Source: Streptomyces sporangiiformans
GTDB lineage: Bacteria; Actinomycetota; Actinomycetes; Streptomycetales; Streptomycetaceae
Assembly (NCBI RefSeq): GCF_005768555.2
Contig: NZ_VCHX02000074.1
Span: 1-47,453 of the forward strand
Length of the DNA: 47,453 bases
Direction of reading: 5' to 3'
Positions within the stretch are counted from its first letter, which is position 1. The number at the start of each line of letters is the position of its first letter. The notes under the pieces were generated by a model that saw only the letters and a list, made by a program, of their open reading frames with translations, was not told the DNA's origin and did no database searches. Position numbers and translations under genes: made by a program. This document shows positions 7,729 to 16,682 of the stretch, piece by piece.

Positions 7729-8544
7729 GTGGCAGGAGTGGCACGCCGCCGCCTCGACGCGGAGCTGGTCCGCCGGAAGCTCGCCCGCTCGCGCGAGCAC
7801 GCCGGCCAGCTGATCGCCGCCGGGCGGGTCACCGTCGGCAAGACTCTCGCGACCAAGTCCGCCACCCAGGTGGAGACGGCCGCGGCCATCGTGGTCACCG
7901 CGGACGACAGTGACCCCGAGTACGTCTCGCGCGGCGGCCACAAGCTCGCCGGGGCGCTGGAAGCGTTCGTTCCGCTCGGCCTCGGGATCAAGGGACGGCG
8001 GGCCCTGGACGCGGGCGCCTCGACCGGCGGTTTCACCGACGTACTGCTGCGTGCGGGAGCCGCCCATGTCGTCGCCGTCGACGTCGGCTACGGGCAGCTG
8101 GCCTGGTCTCTCCAAAGTGATGAACGGGTCACCGTCAAGGACCGTAAGAACGTACGCGAGTTGACGTTGGAGGAGATTGATGGGGAGCCGGTGGATCTCA
8201 TTGTCGGAGACTTGTCCTTCATCCCGCTCGGTCTGGTGCTGCCCGCCCTCGTGCGGTGCGCGGCGCCCGATGCCGACCTGGTGATGATGGTCAAGCCGCA
8301 GTTCGAGGTGGGCAGGGAGCGGCTGGGCAGCGGCGGTGTCGTACGCAGCCCCGACCTGCGGGCCGAGGCCGTGCGCGGTGTGGCCGGGCACGCCCGGGAG
8401 CTCGGTCTCGGGGTGAAGGGCGTCACCGCCAGCCCGCTGCCCGGGCCCTCGGGGAATGTCGAGTACTTTCTGTGGCTGCGTGCCGGAGCACCCGCTCTGG
8501 ACCCGGCCGATGTTGACCGCGCAGTGGCGGAGGGGCCGCGTTGA
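7729..8544 (+). CDS. tlyA: TlyA family rRNA (cytidine-2'-O)-methyltransferase
   Basis: The 271-residue protein combines an N-terminal S4 RNA-binding domain (RRRLDAELVRRKLARSREHAGQ, residues 5-65) with an FtsJ/RrmJ-like methyltransferase domain. SAM motif I is DAGASTGGFTDVLLRAGA at about residues 90-107; later motifs are GDLSFIPLGLVLPAL and MVKPQFEVGRE. TlyA 2'-O-methylates cytidines in 16S and 23S rRNA and in mycobacteria affects capreomycin sensitivity. GTG 7729 follows AGGAG at 7713-7717; GTG 7738 is in frame and possible. The stop overlaps the TTG of nadK, so translation is coupled. Confidence 0.92.
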   Translation: MAGVARRRLDAELVRRKLARSREHAGQLIAAGRVTVGKTLATKSATQVETAAAIVVTADDSDPEYVSRGGHKLAGALEAFVPLGLGIKGRRALDAGASTGGFTDVLLRAGAAHVVAVDVGYGQLAWSLQSDERVTVKDRKNVRELTLEEIDGEPVDLIVGDLSFIPLGLVLPALVRCAAPDADLVMMVKPQFEVGRERLGSGGVVRSPDLRAEAVRGVAGHARELGLGVKGVTASPLPGPSGNVEYFLWLRAGAPALDPADVDRAVAEGPR

Positions 8545-9446
8545 CACAGACCCGAGCTCGTACTGTTTTCCTGCTCGCCCACACCGGACGGCCCGCGGCC
8601 ATCCGCAGCGCCGAACTCGTCGTCCAGGGGCTGCTCCGCTCCGGGCTCGGCGTGCGGGTGCTCGAGGCCGAGGCGGCCGATCTTCCGCTGCCTGAGACGG
8701 TGGAGCTCGTCAAGGAGGCGACTCCCGAGTGCCTCGACGGGTGCGAGCTGCTGATCGTGCTGGGTGGTGACGGCACGCTGTTGCGCGGCGCGGAGTTCGC
8801 CCGCGCCTCCGGTGTCCCGATGCTCGGCGTCAACCTCGGACGCGTCGGCTTCCTCGCGGAGGCCGAGCGCGACGACCTCGACAAGGTCGTCGACCGGGTG
8901 GTCACGAGGGCCTATGAGGTCGAGGAGCGCATGACCGTCGACGTCGTCGTGCACAGCAACGGCGATGTCGTACACACCGACTGGGCGCTCAACGAGGCCG
9001 CCGTACAGAAGGTCTCCGCCGAGCGGCTCCTCGAGGTGATCCTGGAGATCGACGGACGGCCCGTGACCGGCTTCGGCTGCGACGGCATCGTCTGCGCGAC
9101 TCCCACCGGATCGACGGCGTACGCCTTCTCCGCCGGCGGTCCCGTGGTGTGGCCGGAGGTCGAGGCGCTGCTCATGGTGCCCATCAGCGCGCACGCCCTG
9201 TTCGCCAAGCCGCTGGTGACCTCGCCGGACTCGGTGCTCGCCGTGGAGGTCCAGCAGCACACACCGCACGGGGTGCTGTGGTGCGACGGCCGGCGCACGC
9301 TCGAACTCCCCCCGGGGGCACGGGTGGAGGTGCGCCGTGGGGCCGTACCGGTACGGCTCGCGCGGCTGCACCACGCGTCGTTCACCGACCGGCTCGTCGC
9401 CAAGTTCGCACTGCCCGTGGCGGGTTGGCGGGGGGCGCCGCACTAG
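8541..9446 (+). CDS. nadK: NAD kinase
   Basis: The 301-residue NAD(+) kinase carries the diagnostic GGDGT at residues 75-79 with following GVNLGRVGFLAE, the NEAAVQK segment, and CDGIVCATPTGSTAYAFSAGGP. It phosphorylates NAD to NADP in the cytoplasm. The start is TTG at 8541, overlapping the tlyA stop by four bases, with GGCGGAGGG at 8526-8534 as ribosome binding site. It usually precedes recN in Streptomyces, but here an oppositely oriented permease gene intervenes. Its stop is 24 bp from that gene's stop, with no hairpin visible between them. Confidence 0.95.
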   Translation: MTQTRARTVFLLAHTGRPAAIRSAELVVQGLLRSGLGVRVLEAEAADLPLPETVELVKEATPECLDGCELLIVLGGDGTLLRGAEFARASGVPMLGVNLGRVGFLAEAERDDLDKVVDRVVTRAYEVEERMTVDVVVHSNGDVVHTDWALNEAAVQKVSAERLLEVILEIDGRPVTGFGCDGIVCATPTGSTAYAFSAGGPVVWPEVEALLMVPISAHALFAKPLVTSPDSVLAVEVQQHTPHGVLWCDGRRTLELPPGARVEVRRGAVPVRLARLHHASFTDRLVAKFALPVAGWRGAPH

Positions 9447-9470
9447 CCCGTCCTCGCCGAATCACGTACG

Positions 9471-10844
9471 TCATGTGGCGCCGACCACCGAGATGGCTCG
9501 GCGTCGCACGACCGATCGCACCGGGAGCCCGGTGGCGAGGAGCGTGAGGAGCAGGGTGCCCGATCCGATGCCGGCGAGCACCGTCCACGGTATGTACGGC
9601 ACCGGGGAGCCGAAGGCCGCGTCGAGGATCGGTGCGAGGGTGATGAGGGCTGTCGCCCCGCCCAGCAGCAGGGCTGTGCCGGCGACCACGACCGCCTCCC
9701 AGGCCGCCATCGCACGGACCTGGCGGGCCTGGGCGCCGATGACACGCAGCAGCGCGATGTCCCGGCGGCGCTCGAATGAGATCATCGAGAGGGTGTTCGC
9801 GGCGGCGATCGCGGCGAATCCCGCGTACAGGGCGGTGCCCGCGTAGTCCAGCCAGACCTCGCCGGGGCTGCCTGCCGAGCCCTTGCGGTGCTCGGCCGTG
9901 GTGCGCGACGCGATCTTCGTCAGGCCGAAGCCCACGACGAGGACGAGGGGCACCACCGCGGCCGAGAAACGCCTCGGCTGCGAACGGACGTTGAGCATGG
10001 CCAGCCGTGCGGTGGCGCCGAAACGGCCGACGAGCGCGGAGACGAGGCGGGCCGCCGGGCCGACGATCCGGGGCCCGAGGAGACCCACCCCGACGCAGAA
10101 CAGGATGAGCACCACGAACGCGCCCTGACCCGCCTCGTCCGCCGACTCGCCCTCCGCCGACGCGCGCGACAACAGCACGGACAGCACGCAGGCGCCCGTG
10201 ACCGCGATCAGGCCGAGCGGGGCCCGCAGGATGCCGAGGCGGCGTCGGCCCGCCGCCGCCTCGCTCAGCGCCGCGGCGGGACGCAGCAGCGAGAACCGCA
10301 GCGCGGAGAGTGCGGCCGCGAGGGTGGAGGTCACCACGGCCACGCCCAGGCAGACCGGCAGCGCGAGCAGGCTGGGGCTGAACTCGATCTCGCGCGGCAG
10401 CAGGCCGTGTGCGGTCATGCCCGCGCACCACACGCGGGCCAGGAAGCCGCCGAGCACGCAGCCGAGCAGAGCCGCCGGGACCGAGGCCGCCAGCGCCTGG
10501 CCCGCCACAGCACGCCTCACCTGCCGGGGCTTCGCGCCGATCGAGCGGACCATCGCCAGCTCGCGGTGCTGCTGCGCCACGGCCGTGCCCATCGTCGAGA
10601 CGACCACGAAAATCGACATGTAGACGGAGCCGATCAGCAGGACCGCGGCCATGTCACCGACGCCGCTGCTCCTGAGCTGTCCGCGGGCGTGCGCGGAGAG
10701 CTCATCCGTATGTGCCGCGCTCGTCGCCATGAGCACCGACGTCGCCGCGCTCACCACCGTCGCCGCGAAGAGCGCGGCGGCCGCCGTGCCCACGAACGCG
10801 GGGCGGTGCGCCCGCAGAGCCGCCTGGGCCAGTCCCGTCCTCAT
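9471..10844 (-). CDS. FtsX-like ABC transporter permease
   Basis: The 457-residue membrane protein has about ten hydrophobic segments in two halves, each with an FtsX-type module. The cytoplasmic loops AQQHRELAMVRSIGAKPRQVRRAV and FERRRDIALLRVIGAQARQVRAMAAWE are the typical coupling elements of MacB/LolCE-type permeases. The extracytoplasmic domains that normally follow helices 1 and 7 are very short here. No ATPase gene is adjacent, so its partner is elsewhere or it is an orphan. The ATG at 10844 (MRTGLAQAALRAHRPAF) is chosen because the 51 codons before it look non-coding. It splits the usual nadK-recN order. Confidence 0.82.
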   Translation of the reverse strand: MRTGLAQAALRAHRPAFVGTAAAALFAATVVSAATSVLMATSAAHTDELSAHARGQLRSSGVGDMAAVLLIGSVYMSIFVVVSTMGTAVAQQHRELAMVRSIGAKPRQVRRAVAGQALAASVPAALLGCVLGGFLARVWCAGMTAHGLLPREIEFSPSLLALPVCLGVAVVTSTLAAALSALRFSLLRPAAALSEAAAGRRRLGILRAPLGLIAVTGACVLSVLLSRASAEGESADEAGQGAFVVLILFCVGVGLLGPRIVGPAARLVSALVGRFGATARLAMLNVRSQPRRFSAAVVPLVLVVGFGLTKIASRTTAEHRKGSAGSPGEVWLDYAGTALYAGFAAIAAANTLSMISFERRRDIALLRVIGAQARQVRAMAAWEAVVVAGTALLLGGATALITLAPILDAAFGSPVPYIPWTVLAGIGSGTLLLTLLATGLPVRSVVRRRAISVVGAT

Positions 10845-11013
10845 GTGTCCAGACTGGTGCGAGAGGCGGATCTCCCACCATGAGGGGCGCCGCAGGATCA
10901 AGCTGAGGAAAACCCCACCCCCGAGGGTGAACAGGGCCTCACACCGGACTCCCACCACCTGCGCCTTCGTGGAACGAGGGCAGGGGCCGTCGCACACCGG
11001 GCCCGTGACCTCG

Positions 11014-11019
11014 TAAGGT
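11014..11019 (+). promoter_or_regulatory. -10 hexamer TAAGGT, predicted leaderless recN start
   Basis: TAAGGT is followed by seven nucleotides and the GTG at 11027. A LexA-type site was looked for in 10845-11026 and not seen. Confidence 0.4.
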
Positions 11020-11026
11020 CGTGTCC

Positions 11027-12757
11027 GTGTTGGAGGAGATGCGGATACGGTCGCTCGGAGTCATCGACGACGCGGTCGTCGAGCTGTCGCCCGGCTTCAC
11101 CGCCGTGACCGGTGAGACCGGCGCGGGCAAGACGATGGTGGTCACCAGCCTGGGGCTGTTGCTGGGCGGGCGCGCGGACGCCGCCCTCGTACGAATCGGC
11201 GCCAAGAACGCGGTCGTGGAGGGCCGGATCGCCTTGCCCGACGGCACCTCCGCCGTCCTGCGGGCCGAGGAGGCCGGAGCCGAACTCGACGACGGAGCGC
11301 TGCTGATCAGCCGTACCGTCTCCGCCGAGGGACGCTCGCGGGCACATCTGGGCGGACGTTCCGTGCCCGTCGGGATGCTCGCGGACCTCGCCGACGAACT
11401 GGTCGCCGTGCACGGCCAGACCGACCAGCAGGGTCTGCTCAAGCTGTCCCGGCAACGGCAGGCGCTCGACCGGTACGCGGGCGATGCGGTCGCGGTGCCG
11501 CTCGCCAAGTACGCGAGCGCCTACCGCCGGCTGCGCGCCATCTCGACCGAGCTGGACGAGATCACCACACGCGCGCGTGAACGCGCCCAGGAAGCCGACA
11601 TGCTGCGCTTCGGGCTCGACGAGATCGCGGCGGTGGAGCCGCGCTCGGGCGAGGACGTGGAGCTAGCGGCCGAGGCCGAGCGGCTCGGGCACGCGGAGGC
11701 GCTCGCCTCCGCCGCCACGGCGGCGCACGCGGCCGTCGCCGGCAACCCCGAGGACCCCGAGGGCATCGACGCCGCGACGCTCGTCGCGGGCGCGCACCGT
11801 GCCCTGGAAGCGGTGCGCTCGCACGACTCCGCGCTCGCCGCGCTCGCCGACCGGATCGGGGAGATCGGGATTCTGCTGGGCGATGTGGCGGGGGAGCTGG
11901 CGGGGTACGCCGACGACCTCGACGCCGATCCGCTGCGGCTCGCGGCGGTCGAGGAACGGCGCGCCGCGCTCACCGCGCTGACGCGCAAGTACGGCGAGGA
12001 CGTGGGCGCCGTACTGGCCTGGGCCGAGCAGAGCGCCGCGCGGCTCACGGAGCTGGACGGCGACGACGACCGGATCGGCGAACTCACCGCGGAGCGGGAC
12101 GCGCTGCGGGCCGAACTGGGTGGACTGGCCCAGGCACTGACGGACGCGCGGGAGGAGGCGGCGGCGCGGTTCGCCGCGGCGGTGACCGCCGAACTCGCCT
12201 CGCTCGCCATGCCGCACGCGCGCGTGTCGTTCGAGATCCGGCAAACGGAGGACGCCGAAGGCGTCGAGGTGGGCGGCCGTGCGGTGGCGTACGGACCGGC
12301 CGGTGCCGACGAGGTCGAGCTGCTCCTCGCGCCCCACCCGGGCGCACCGCCACGGCCCATCGCCAAGGGCGCGTCCGGCGGTGAGCTGTCCCGCGTCATG
12401 CTCGCGGTCGAGGTCGTCTTCGCGGGTACGGATCCGGTGCCCACGTACCTCTTCGACGAGGTCGACGCGGGCGTCGGCGGCAAGGCCGCGGTCGAGATCG
12501 GCCGCCGGCTCGCACGCCTCGCCAAGACCGCGCAGGTCGTCGTCGTCACCCACCTGCCCCAGGTCGCCGCCTTCGCCGACCGGCAGTTGCTCGTCGAGAA
12601 GACCAACGACGGTTCGGTCACCCGGTCCGGTGTGAAGGTCCTGGAGGGCGAGGAACGCATTCGCGAACTGTCCCGCATGCTGGCGGGCCAGGAGGACTCT
12701 CAGACGGCTCGGGCCCATGCGGAGGAACTGCTGGCGACGGCTCGAGGGGACGGCTAG
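11027..12757 (+). CDS. recN: DNA repair protein RecN
   Basis: The 576-residue SMC-like ATPase has N-terminal Walker A GETGAGKT (residues 29-36) with LGLLLGGRAD, a long central coiled coil rich in Glu, Ala and Arg (about 150-370), and C-terminal signature KGASGGELSRVMLAVEVVF with Walker B TYLFDEVDAGVGGKAAVEIG and VVVVTHLPQVAAFAD. RecN holds broken DNA ends together during recombinational double-strand break repair. Starts at 11021, 11027 or ATG 11039 are possible. GTG 11027 fits both the -10 spacing and an AAGG motif eight bases upstream. Confidence 0.95.
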   Translation: MLEEMRIRSLGVIDDAVVELSPGFTAVTGETGAGKTMVVTSLGLLLGGRADAALVRIGAKNAVVEGRIALPDGTSAVLRAEEAGAELDDGALLISRTVSAEGRSRAHLGGRSVPVGMLADLADELVAVHGQTDQQGLLKLSRQRQALDRYAGDAVAVPLAKYASAYRRLRAISTELDEITTRARERAQEADMLRFGLDEIAAVEPRSGEDVELAAEAERLGHAEALASAATAAHAAVAGNPEDPEGIDAATLVAGAHRALEAVRSHDSALAALADRIGEIGILLGDVAGELAGYADDLDADPLRLAAVEERRAALTALTRKYGEDVGAVLAWAEQSAARLTELDGDDDRIGELTAERDALRAELGGLAQALTDAREEAAARFAAAVTAELASLAMPHARVSFEIRQTEDAEGVEVGGRAVAYGPAGADEVELLLAPHPGAPPRPIAKGASGGELSRVMLAVEVVFAGTDPVPTYLFDEVDAGVGGKAAVEIGRRLARLAKTAQVVVVTHLPQVAAFADRQLLVEKTNDGSVTRSGVKVLEGEERIRELSRMLAGQEDSQTARAHAEELLATARGDG

Positions 12758-12783
12758 CTCCGCTTGGTCCTTGTGGTGGCGGC

Positions 12784-13572
12784 ATGAGCGCCCCCCTGAG
12801 CAGGAGCATCGCGAGCAGGAGCATCGCGTTCGGCCTCGCCGCCGTGGCGACGCGCGCCGGAATCACGGCTCTGCGCGCCAGGCCCCCGCGCTGTCACGAC
12901 CGTTGGACGCGCGAGAACTACGCCGGCCGGACCGTCGAGTTGTATGCCGGGCCCGCCGCCGCACTGGCGGCCGCCCTCGGGAGCGGGCGGGTCCGTCCCG
13001 CCGCAGGGTTCGCGGTGCTCGCGGCCGGGGCGTGCGGGGCGTACGACGACGTCGCGGGGGCCGATGACCCCCGACGAGGATTCCGGGCGCACCTTTCCGC
13101 CTTGCGCGACGGTGAGTTCACCAGCGGGTCGGTCAAGTTGTTCGGGATCTCGGCCGCCGGCCTCGTCGCGGGCACGCTGCTCAGGGAGCGGCCCGTGGAC
13201 AGGCTGCTCGCGGGTGTCGTGATCGCGGGGAGCGCGCACTTCGTCAATCTCGTGGATGTCCGCCCGGGGAGGGCCGCCGGTGCCGTGCTCGCCCTGGCGG
13301 CGCCCGGGCTGCTGCGGGAAGGCCGGGCGGGGGAGTTGTCCGCCGTGGCCGCGGGGGCTGCGCTGGCTGTGCTCCCGGACGACCTCGGTGAGCGCGCGAT
13401 GATCGGCGACACGGGAGCCCACGCCCTCGGGGCCACGCTCGGCGCCGCCATCGCCGTCGGCAACGGCCGTGCGGGTCTCCTCGCGCACGCGGCGGCCCTG
13501 GTGGCGGCGGCGGTGTACGGCGACGAGGTCAGCGACGTGGCACGTTCGTCGGGGCGCGGGAAGAGGGCGTGA
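12784..13572 (+). CDS. MraY/WecA-like phospho-sugar transferase family membrane protein (divergent)
   Basis: The 262-residue hydrophobic protein has about seven membrane segments. It keeps traces of the polyprenyl-phosphate sugar-1-phosphate transferase family: GAYDDVAGADDPRRGFRAHL (residues 85-103, the YDD acidic site), GSVKLFGI, HFVNLVDVRPGRAAG in place of the usual N-x-x-D-G-x-x-G loop, and MIGDTGAHALGATLG in place of GDxGSxxLG. The family transfers HexNAc-1-P from a UDP-sugar to a lipid carrier. Divergence at the aspartates makes activity uncertain. It lies 26 bp after recN and before a glycosyltransferase, which suggests a shared lipid-linked glycan role. Confidence 0.7.
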   Translation: MSAPLSRSIASRSIAFGLAAVATRAGITALRARPPRCHDRWTRENYAGRTVELYAGPAAALAAALGSGRVRPAAGFAVLAAGACGAYDDVAGADDPRRGFRAHLSALRDGEFTSGSVKLFGISAAGLVAGTLLRERPVDRLLAGVVIAGSAHFVNLVDVRPGRAAGAVLALAAPGLLREGRAGELSAVAAGAALAVLPDDLGERAMIGDTGAHALGATLGAAIAVGNGRAGLLAHAAALVAAAVYGDEVSDVARSSGRGKRA

Positions 13573-13603
13573 ACCGGAACCGGAAGATCTCCGGCCCCAG
13601 CGC

Positions 13604-13621
13604 TCGAACAGTTATCGAACA
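13604..13621 (+). repeat. Direct repeat TCGAACA-gtta-TCGAACA
   Basis: Two identical 7-mers separated by four bases lie in the 275-bp gap between the membrane protein and the glycosyltransferase. A regulator might bind here, but no known consensus is matched. The rest of 13573-13847 shows no ORF with coding character and no strong hairpin. Confidence 0.35.
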
Positions 13622-13847
13622 TCTCGCCCCGAACATGCCCGTCTTTTCACCCATGTGAGTGACCGTGAGAGTGATCAACGTCACCGCACCAACCCGACCA
13701 CCACCGCAGCGACCCTCCGATGGTCCCGGAACACCTGCGCGGCCTGGCATCCTTGGAAGCGGGACCACGCGCGGTACACCCCCACTGCCCGCCCCCTCTG
13801 TACTTTTCTTCGTGACCGCCCGATGCCGAACCAGGAGCCCCGGCCAC

Positions 13848-14987
13848 GTGATGCCCGTGAGCAGCCACTCGCCGCACGGACAGCCGCCGCTGCGTACCGT
13901 GCAAGTGCTCGGCGGCGGCAGCGTGGGCAGCAGCGCGCATGTGCGCTCGCTGGCGTCGGGGCTCGTCGCCCGGGGAGTGCGCGTGACCGTGTGCGCCCCG
14001 GCCGCGGCCGACCGGACGTACGACTTCACCGGTGTGGGTGCCCAGCACGTGTCCGTGCCACGGCGCAGTGACCCGGCTTCCGTGGCCGCGCTGCGGGCGG
14101 CCTGCGTCGACGTCGACCTCGTGCACGCGCACGGCCTCCATGCCGCGCTGCGCACGGCAGTGGCGCTCGGCGGGCGGAGCCTCCCGTTCGTCGTGACCTG
14201 GCACTCCCGCTCGCGCGCCGAAGGTGCGCGGGCGCGTCTGGTGCGCCTCCTGGAGCGACGTGTCGCGAAGGCCGCGTCGGTCGTCCTCGGGTCGTCGTCC
14301 GAACTCGTGGACCTGGCCCGCCGCAGCGGTGCGCGGGACGCGCGGCTGGCCGCGGTGGCGCTCCCGGGGCATCGCCGGCCCGCCGACGGAAGCGAGGACC
14401 GCGACCGGTCGCGTGCCAAGGCCCGGGCCGAACTCGGCGCCACCGACCGGCCGTTGCTCATGGCCGTCGGCGCCCTCGACCGGTACCGGGGGTACGACAC
14501 GCTGCTGGACGCCGCGCGCGCGTGGCGGCAACTGGACACTTTGCCGCTGCTGGTGATCGCCGGGGAAGGTCCGCTGCGTGGAGAACTCCAGCGGCGTATC
14601 GAGGACGAAGGGCTGCCCGTCCGCCTGATCGGCCGGCGCGACGACATCGGCGAACTGCTGGCGGCCGCCGATCTCGCGCTGCTGCCCGGCAGCCGGGAAT
14701 CTCGCTCCGTGCTCGCCCAAGAAGCGCTCCACGCGCGCGTGCCGCTCGTCGCGGCCACCGTGGAGGGCATTGCGGAACTGGTCGGCGACGCGGCCGAGCT
14801 CGTTCCCCACAAAGACGCGGAAGCGCTCGCCGAAGCCGTCGTACGCCTCCTCGCGGATCCGGCACGGCGTGAGCTCCTGCGGGACAAGGGCACGCGCCAG
14901 GCCGCGACCTGGCCGACCGAGGACGAGACGGTCGCTCAAGTCCTGAGCGTGTACGACGAGCTGACGAAACCTCTGCCGCTTCAGTAG
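13848..14987 (+). CDS. GT4-family glycosyltransferase
   Basis: The 379-residue GT-B enzyme starts with LRTVQVLGGGSVGSSAHVRSL (glycine-rich first strand) and LVHAHGLHAALRTAVAL, then PLLMAVGALDRYRGYDTLLDAARAW at the C-domain entrance, and the GT4 EX7E site ESRSVLAQE within LLPGSRESRSVLAQEALHARVPLVA. Donor and acceptor are unknown. GTG 13848 has AGGAG at 13833-13837. The open frame extends upstream to 13659, but that part is Pro/Thr-rich and looks non-coding. It probably acts with the PNPT-like membrane protein upstream on a lipid-linked glycan. Confidence 0.85.
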   Translation: MMPVSSHSPHGQPPLRTVQVLGGGSVGSSAHVRSLASGLVARGVRVTVCAPAAADRTYDFTGVGAQHVSVPRRSDPASVAALRAACVDVDLVHAHGLHAALRTAVALGGRSLPFVVTWHSRSRAEGARARLVRLLERRVAKAASVVLGSSSELVDLARRSGARDARLAAVALPGHRRPADGSEDRDRSRAKARAELGATDRPLLMAVGALDRYRGYDTLLDAARAWRQLDTLPLLVIAGEGPLRGELQRRIEDEGLPVRLIGRRDDIGELLAAADLALLPGSRESRSVLAQEALHARVPLVAATVEGIAELVGDAAELVPHKDAEALAEAVVRLLADPARRELLRDKGTRQAATWPTEDETVAQVLSVYDELTKPLPLQ

Positions 14988-14999
14988 CGGATCGCACGG

Positions 15000-16646
15000 T
15001 CACGGTACGAACCTGCGCGCCCGGAGCGCCAGGCTCAGCGCCAGCACCGTCTGGGGGTCGTCCAGGTCCGTCCCCAGCAGCTCCCCGATCCGGGCGAGCC
15101 GGTTGTAGAGCGTCTGCCGGTTGAGGTGCAGCTCGCGCGCCGTCTCCGCCTTGCGGCCGGCATGCGCCAAGTACGTCTCCAGGGTGGGCAGGAGCGGCGG
15201 CTTGGAGCGGTTGTCGTGGTCCCGGAGAGGGCCGATCGCGCGGTCCACGAAGGCGGCGAGGTCGGGGTGGTCCCTCAGACGCCACAGCAACAGGTCCGTG
15301 TCCAGACGCCGGGCGTCGTACCAAGGGCGGTCGGACAGTCCCTGCGCCGCCGTGGCCGTCTCGGCCGCGTGCCGCAGACTCGCCGACGCCGCCGCCCAGC
15401 CGCCGGGGACGCCGACCACCACCACCGGCGGCTGCGCCCCGGGCCTCCGCATGCCCGCACGCTCCACACCGGCCCGCAGCGCCGCCGCGACCCGGTCCGC
15501 GACGGCCGGGCGTTCGGACTCCGAGCGCAGGCCCAGGAGCAGCGGTACACGGCCCTCGACGGGACGTACGCCCACCAGGACCGGCACGCCGACCGAGGCC
15601 AGCTCCTCGGCGACCGCGCGCGCCAGGACCGCCCAGCCTCCGCCACCCCCTGTGGGGGACGGCCCGTCGGCGAGCCGCATCACCACCGGCAGCAGCGGGC
15701 TGCGGCCCGGTTTGAAGCCGAGTACGCGGGCCTGCGCGGGTGCGTCCTCGGCCGTGATGCGGCCCTCGGCGAGATCGGTGAGGAAGTCGCCGCGGCCGCG
15801 CGCCGCCAGCTCCTCCTCCTGCCGCGCCTGCATCAGGACCACGGCGAGAACGCCCGCGGTCCGCTCCGCCGCGATCCGGTGCACGGGCTCGAGCGGAGCG
15901 CTGACGGGCAGCAGCACCAGCCGGGCCCGGACCGAGCCGGTGCCGGGCCCGCCGCCGGGCACGTCCACGAGGACCGATCCTGAGGGCGGCTCGTCCTTGT
16001 GCCGGCCGCGCAGGCCTTCCCACACCTGGAGCGGATCCGCCCCGGCGGGCCCGGCCCCGGCCGCGTACAGGAGCTGCTCGTCCGCCGTCTCCAGGAACAC
16101 CGGGTTGCCGCTGAAGTCGGCCAGAATGCCGAGGACCTGGGGGATCCCGCCACCGCCGAGCAGTGCCTCCGTACAGCGCCGGTGCACCTCCTCGGCCTGC
16201 TGAAGCAGTGCGTAGTGGCCGTTGACGATCTCGGTGTGCACTTCCTCCGTGACCGCCACGAACGGCACCTCGCGGTGCAGTTGGACCAGCGGCAGACCGG
16301 CGGCCCGTGCCGTGTCCACGAGCGCCGCGGGCAGCCGGGTGAAGCGCGGCCCGAGCTCCACGACGAGCGCCGCGATCCCGCGCTCGGCGAGGGTGCGGAC
16401 GAAGGCCCGCTGCTCGGCCGGGCGGGTGCCGAGCCCGTACCCCGTCGTCAGCAGCAGTTCACCGCCCTTGAGCAGCGAGGCGATGTGCGGCACCTCACCC
16501 GCGTGCACCCAGCGCACGCTGCGCCCCAGCCGGTCGGCGCCCGCCAGTACCTCCGGCAGACCGCCGCGCAGCCCGGGCAGCTCCAGGGCCCGCTGCACGG
16601 TGATCCCGCCACCGCGTGGGTCCGACGTGTCGATACCGCTGTTCAT
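15000..16646 (-). CDS. PucR family transcriptional regulator
   Basis: The 548-residue regulator has an N-terminal PucR domain (TVQRALELPGLRGGLPEVLAG, then LLLTTGYGLG, residues 15-135), a central GGDEF-like/GAF-like region, and a C-terminal PucR-type helix-turn-helix (ETARELHLNRQTLYNRLARIGELL, about 500-525). Members often control purine, amino acid or carbon catabolism. TAGCGT seven nucleotides before the ATG implies its own leaderless promoter, although the oxidoreductase gene lies only 36 bp upstream on the same strand. Its stop is 12 bp from that of the convergent glycosyltransferase, with no hairpin. Confidence 0.9.
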   Translation of the reverse strand: MNSGIDTSDPRGGGITVQRALELPGLRGGLPEVLAGADRLGRSVRWVHAGEVPHIASLLKGGELLLTTGYGLGTRPAEQRAFVRTLAERGIAALVVELGPRFTRLPAALVDTARAAGLPLVQLHREVPFVAVTEEVHTEIVNGHYALLQQAEEVHRRCTEALLGGGGIPQVLGILADFSGNPVFLETADEQLLYAAGAGPAGADPLQVWEGLRGRHKDEPPSGSVLVDVPGGGPGTGSVRARLVLLPVSAPLEPVHRIAAERTAGVLAVVLMQARQEEELAARGRGDFLTDLAEGRITAEDAPAQARVLGFKPGRSPLLPVVMRLADGPSPTGGGGGWAVLARAVAEELASVGVPVLVGVRPVEGRVPLLLGLRSESERPAVADRVAAALRAGVERAGMRRPGAQPPVVVVGVPGGWAAASASLRHAAETATAAQGLSDRPWYDARRLDTDLLLWRLRDHPDLAAFVDRAIGPLRDHDNRSKPPLLPTLETYLAHAGRKAETARELHLNRQTLYNRLARIGELLGTDLDDPQTVLALSLALRARRFVP

Positions 16647-16653
16647 GAGGCGG

Positions 16654-16659
16654 ACGCTA
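16654..16659 (-). promoter_or_regulatory. -10 hexamer TAGCGT, predicted leaderless pucR-type gene start
   Basis: On the minus strand TAGCGT (16659-16654) is followed by seven bases and the ATG at 16646. It lies in the 36-bp gap after the FAD oxidoreductase gene. Confidence 0.45.
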
Positions 16660-16682
16660 CCGCCGCTGGGGCGACTGCGCGG

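Noticed and set aside
10845..11026. A LexA/SOS box before recN
   Set aside because: No palindrome resembling the actinobacterial GAAC-N4-GTTC site was found.
13659..13847. A longer glycosyltransferase start
   Set aside because: The added 63 residues are Pro/Thr-rich with no homology-like features. GTG 13848 has a proper ribosome binding site.
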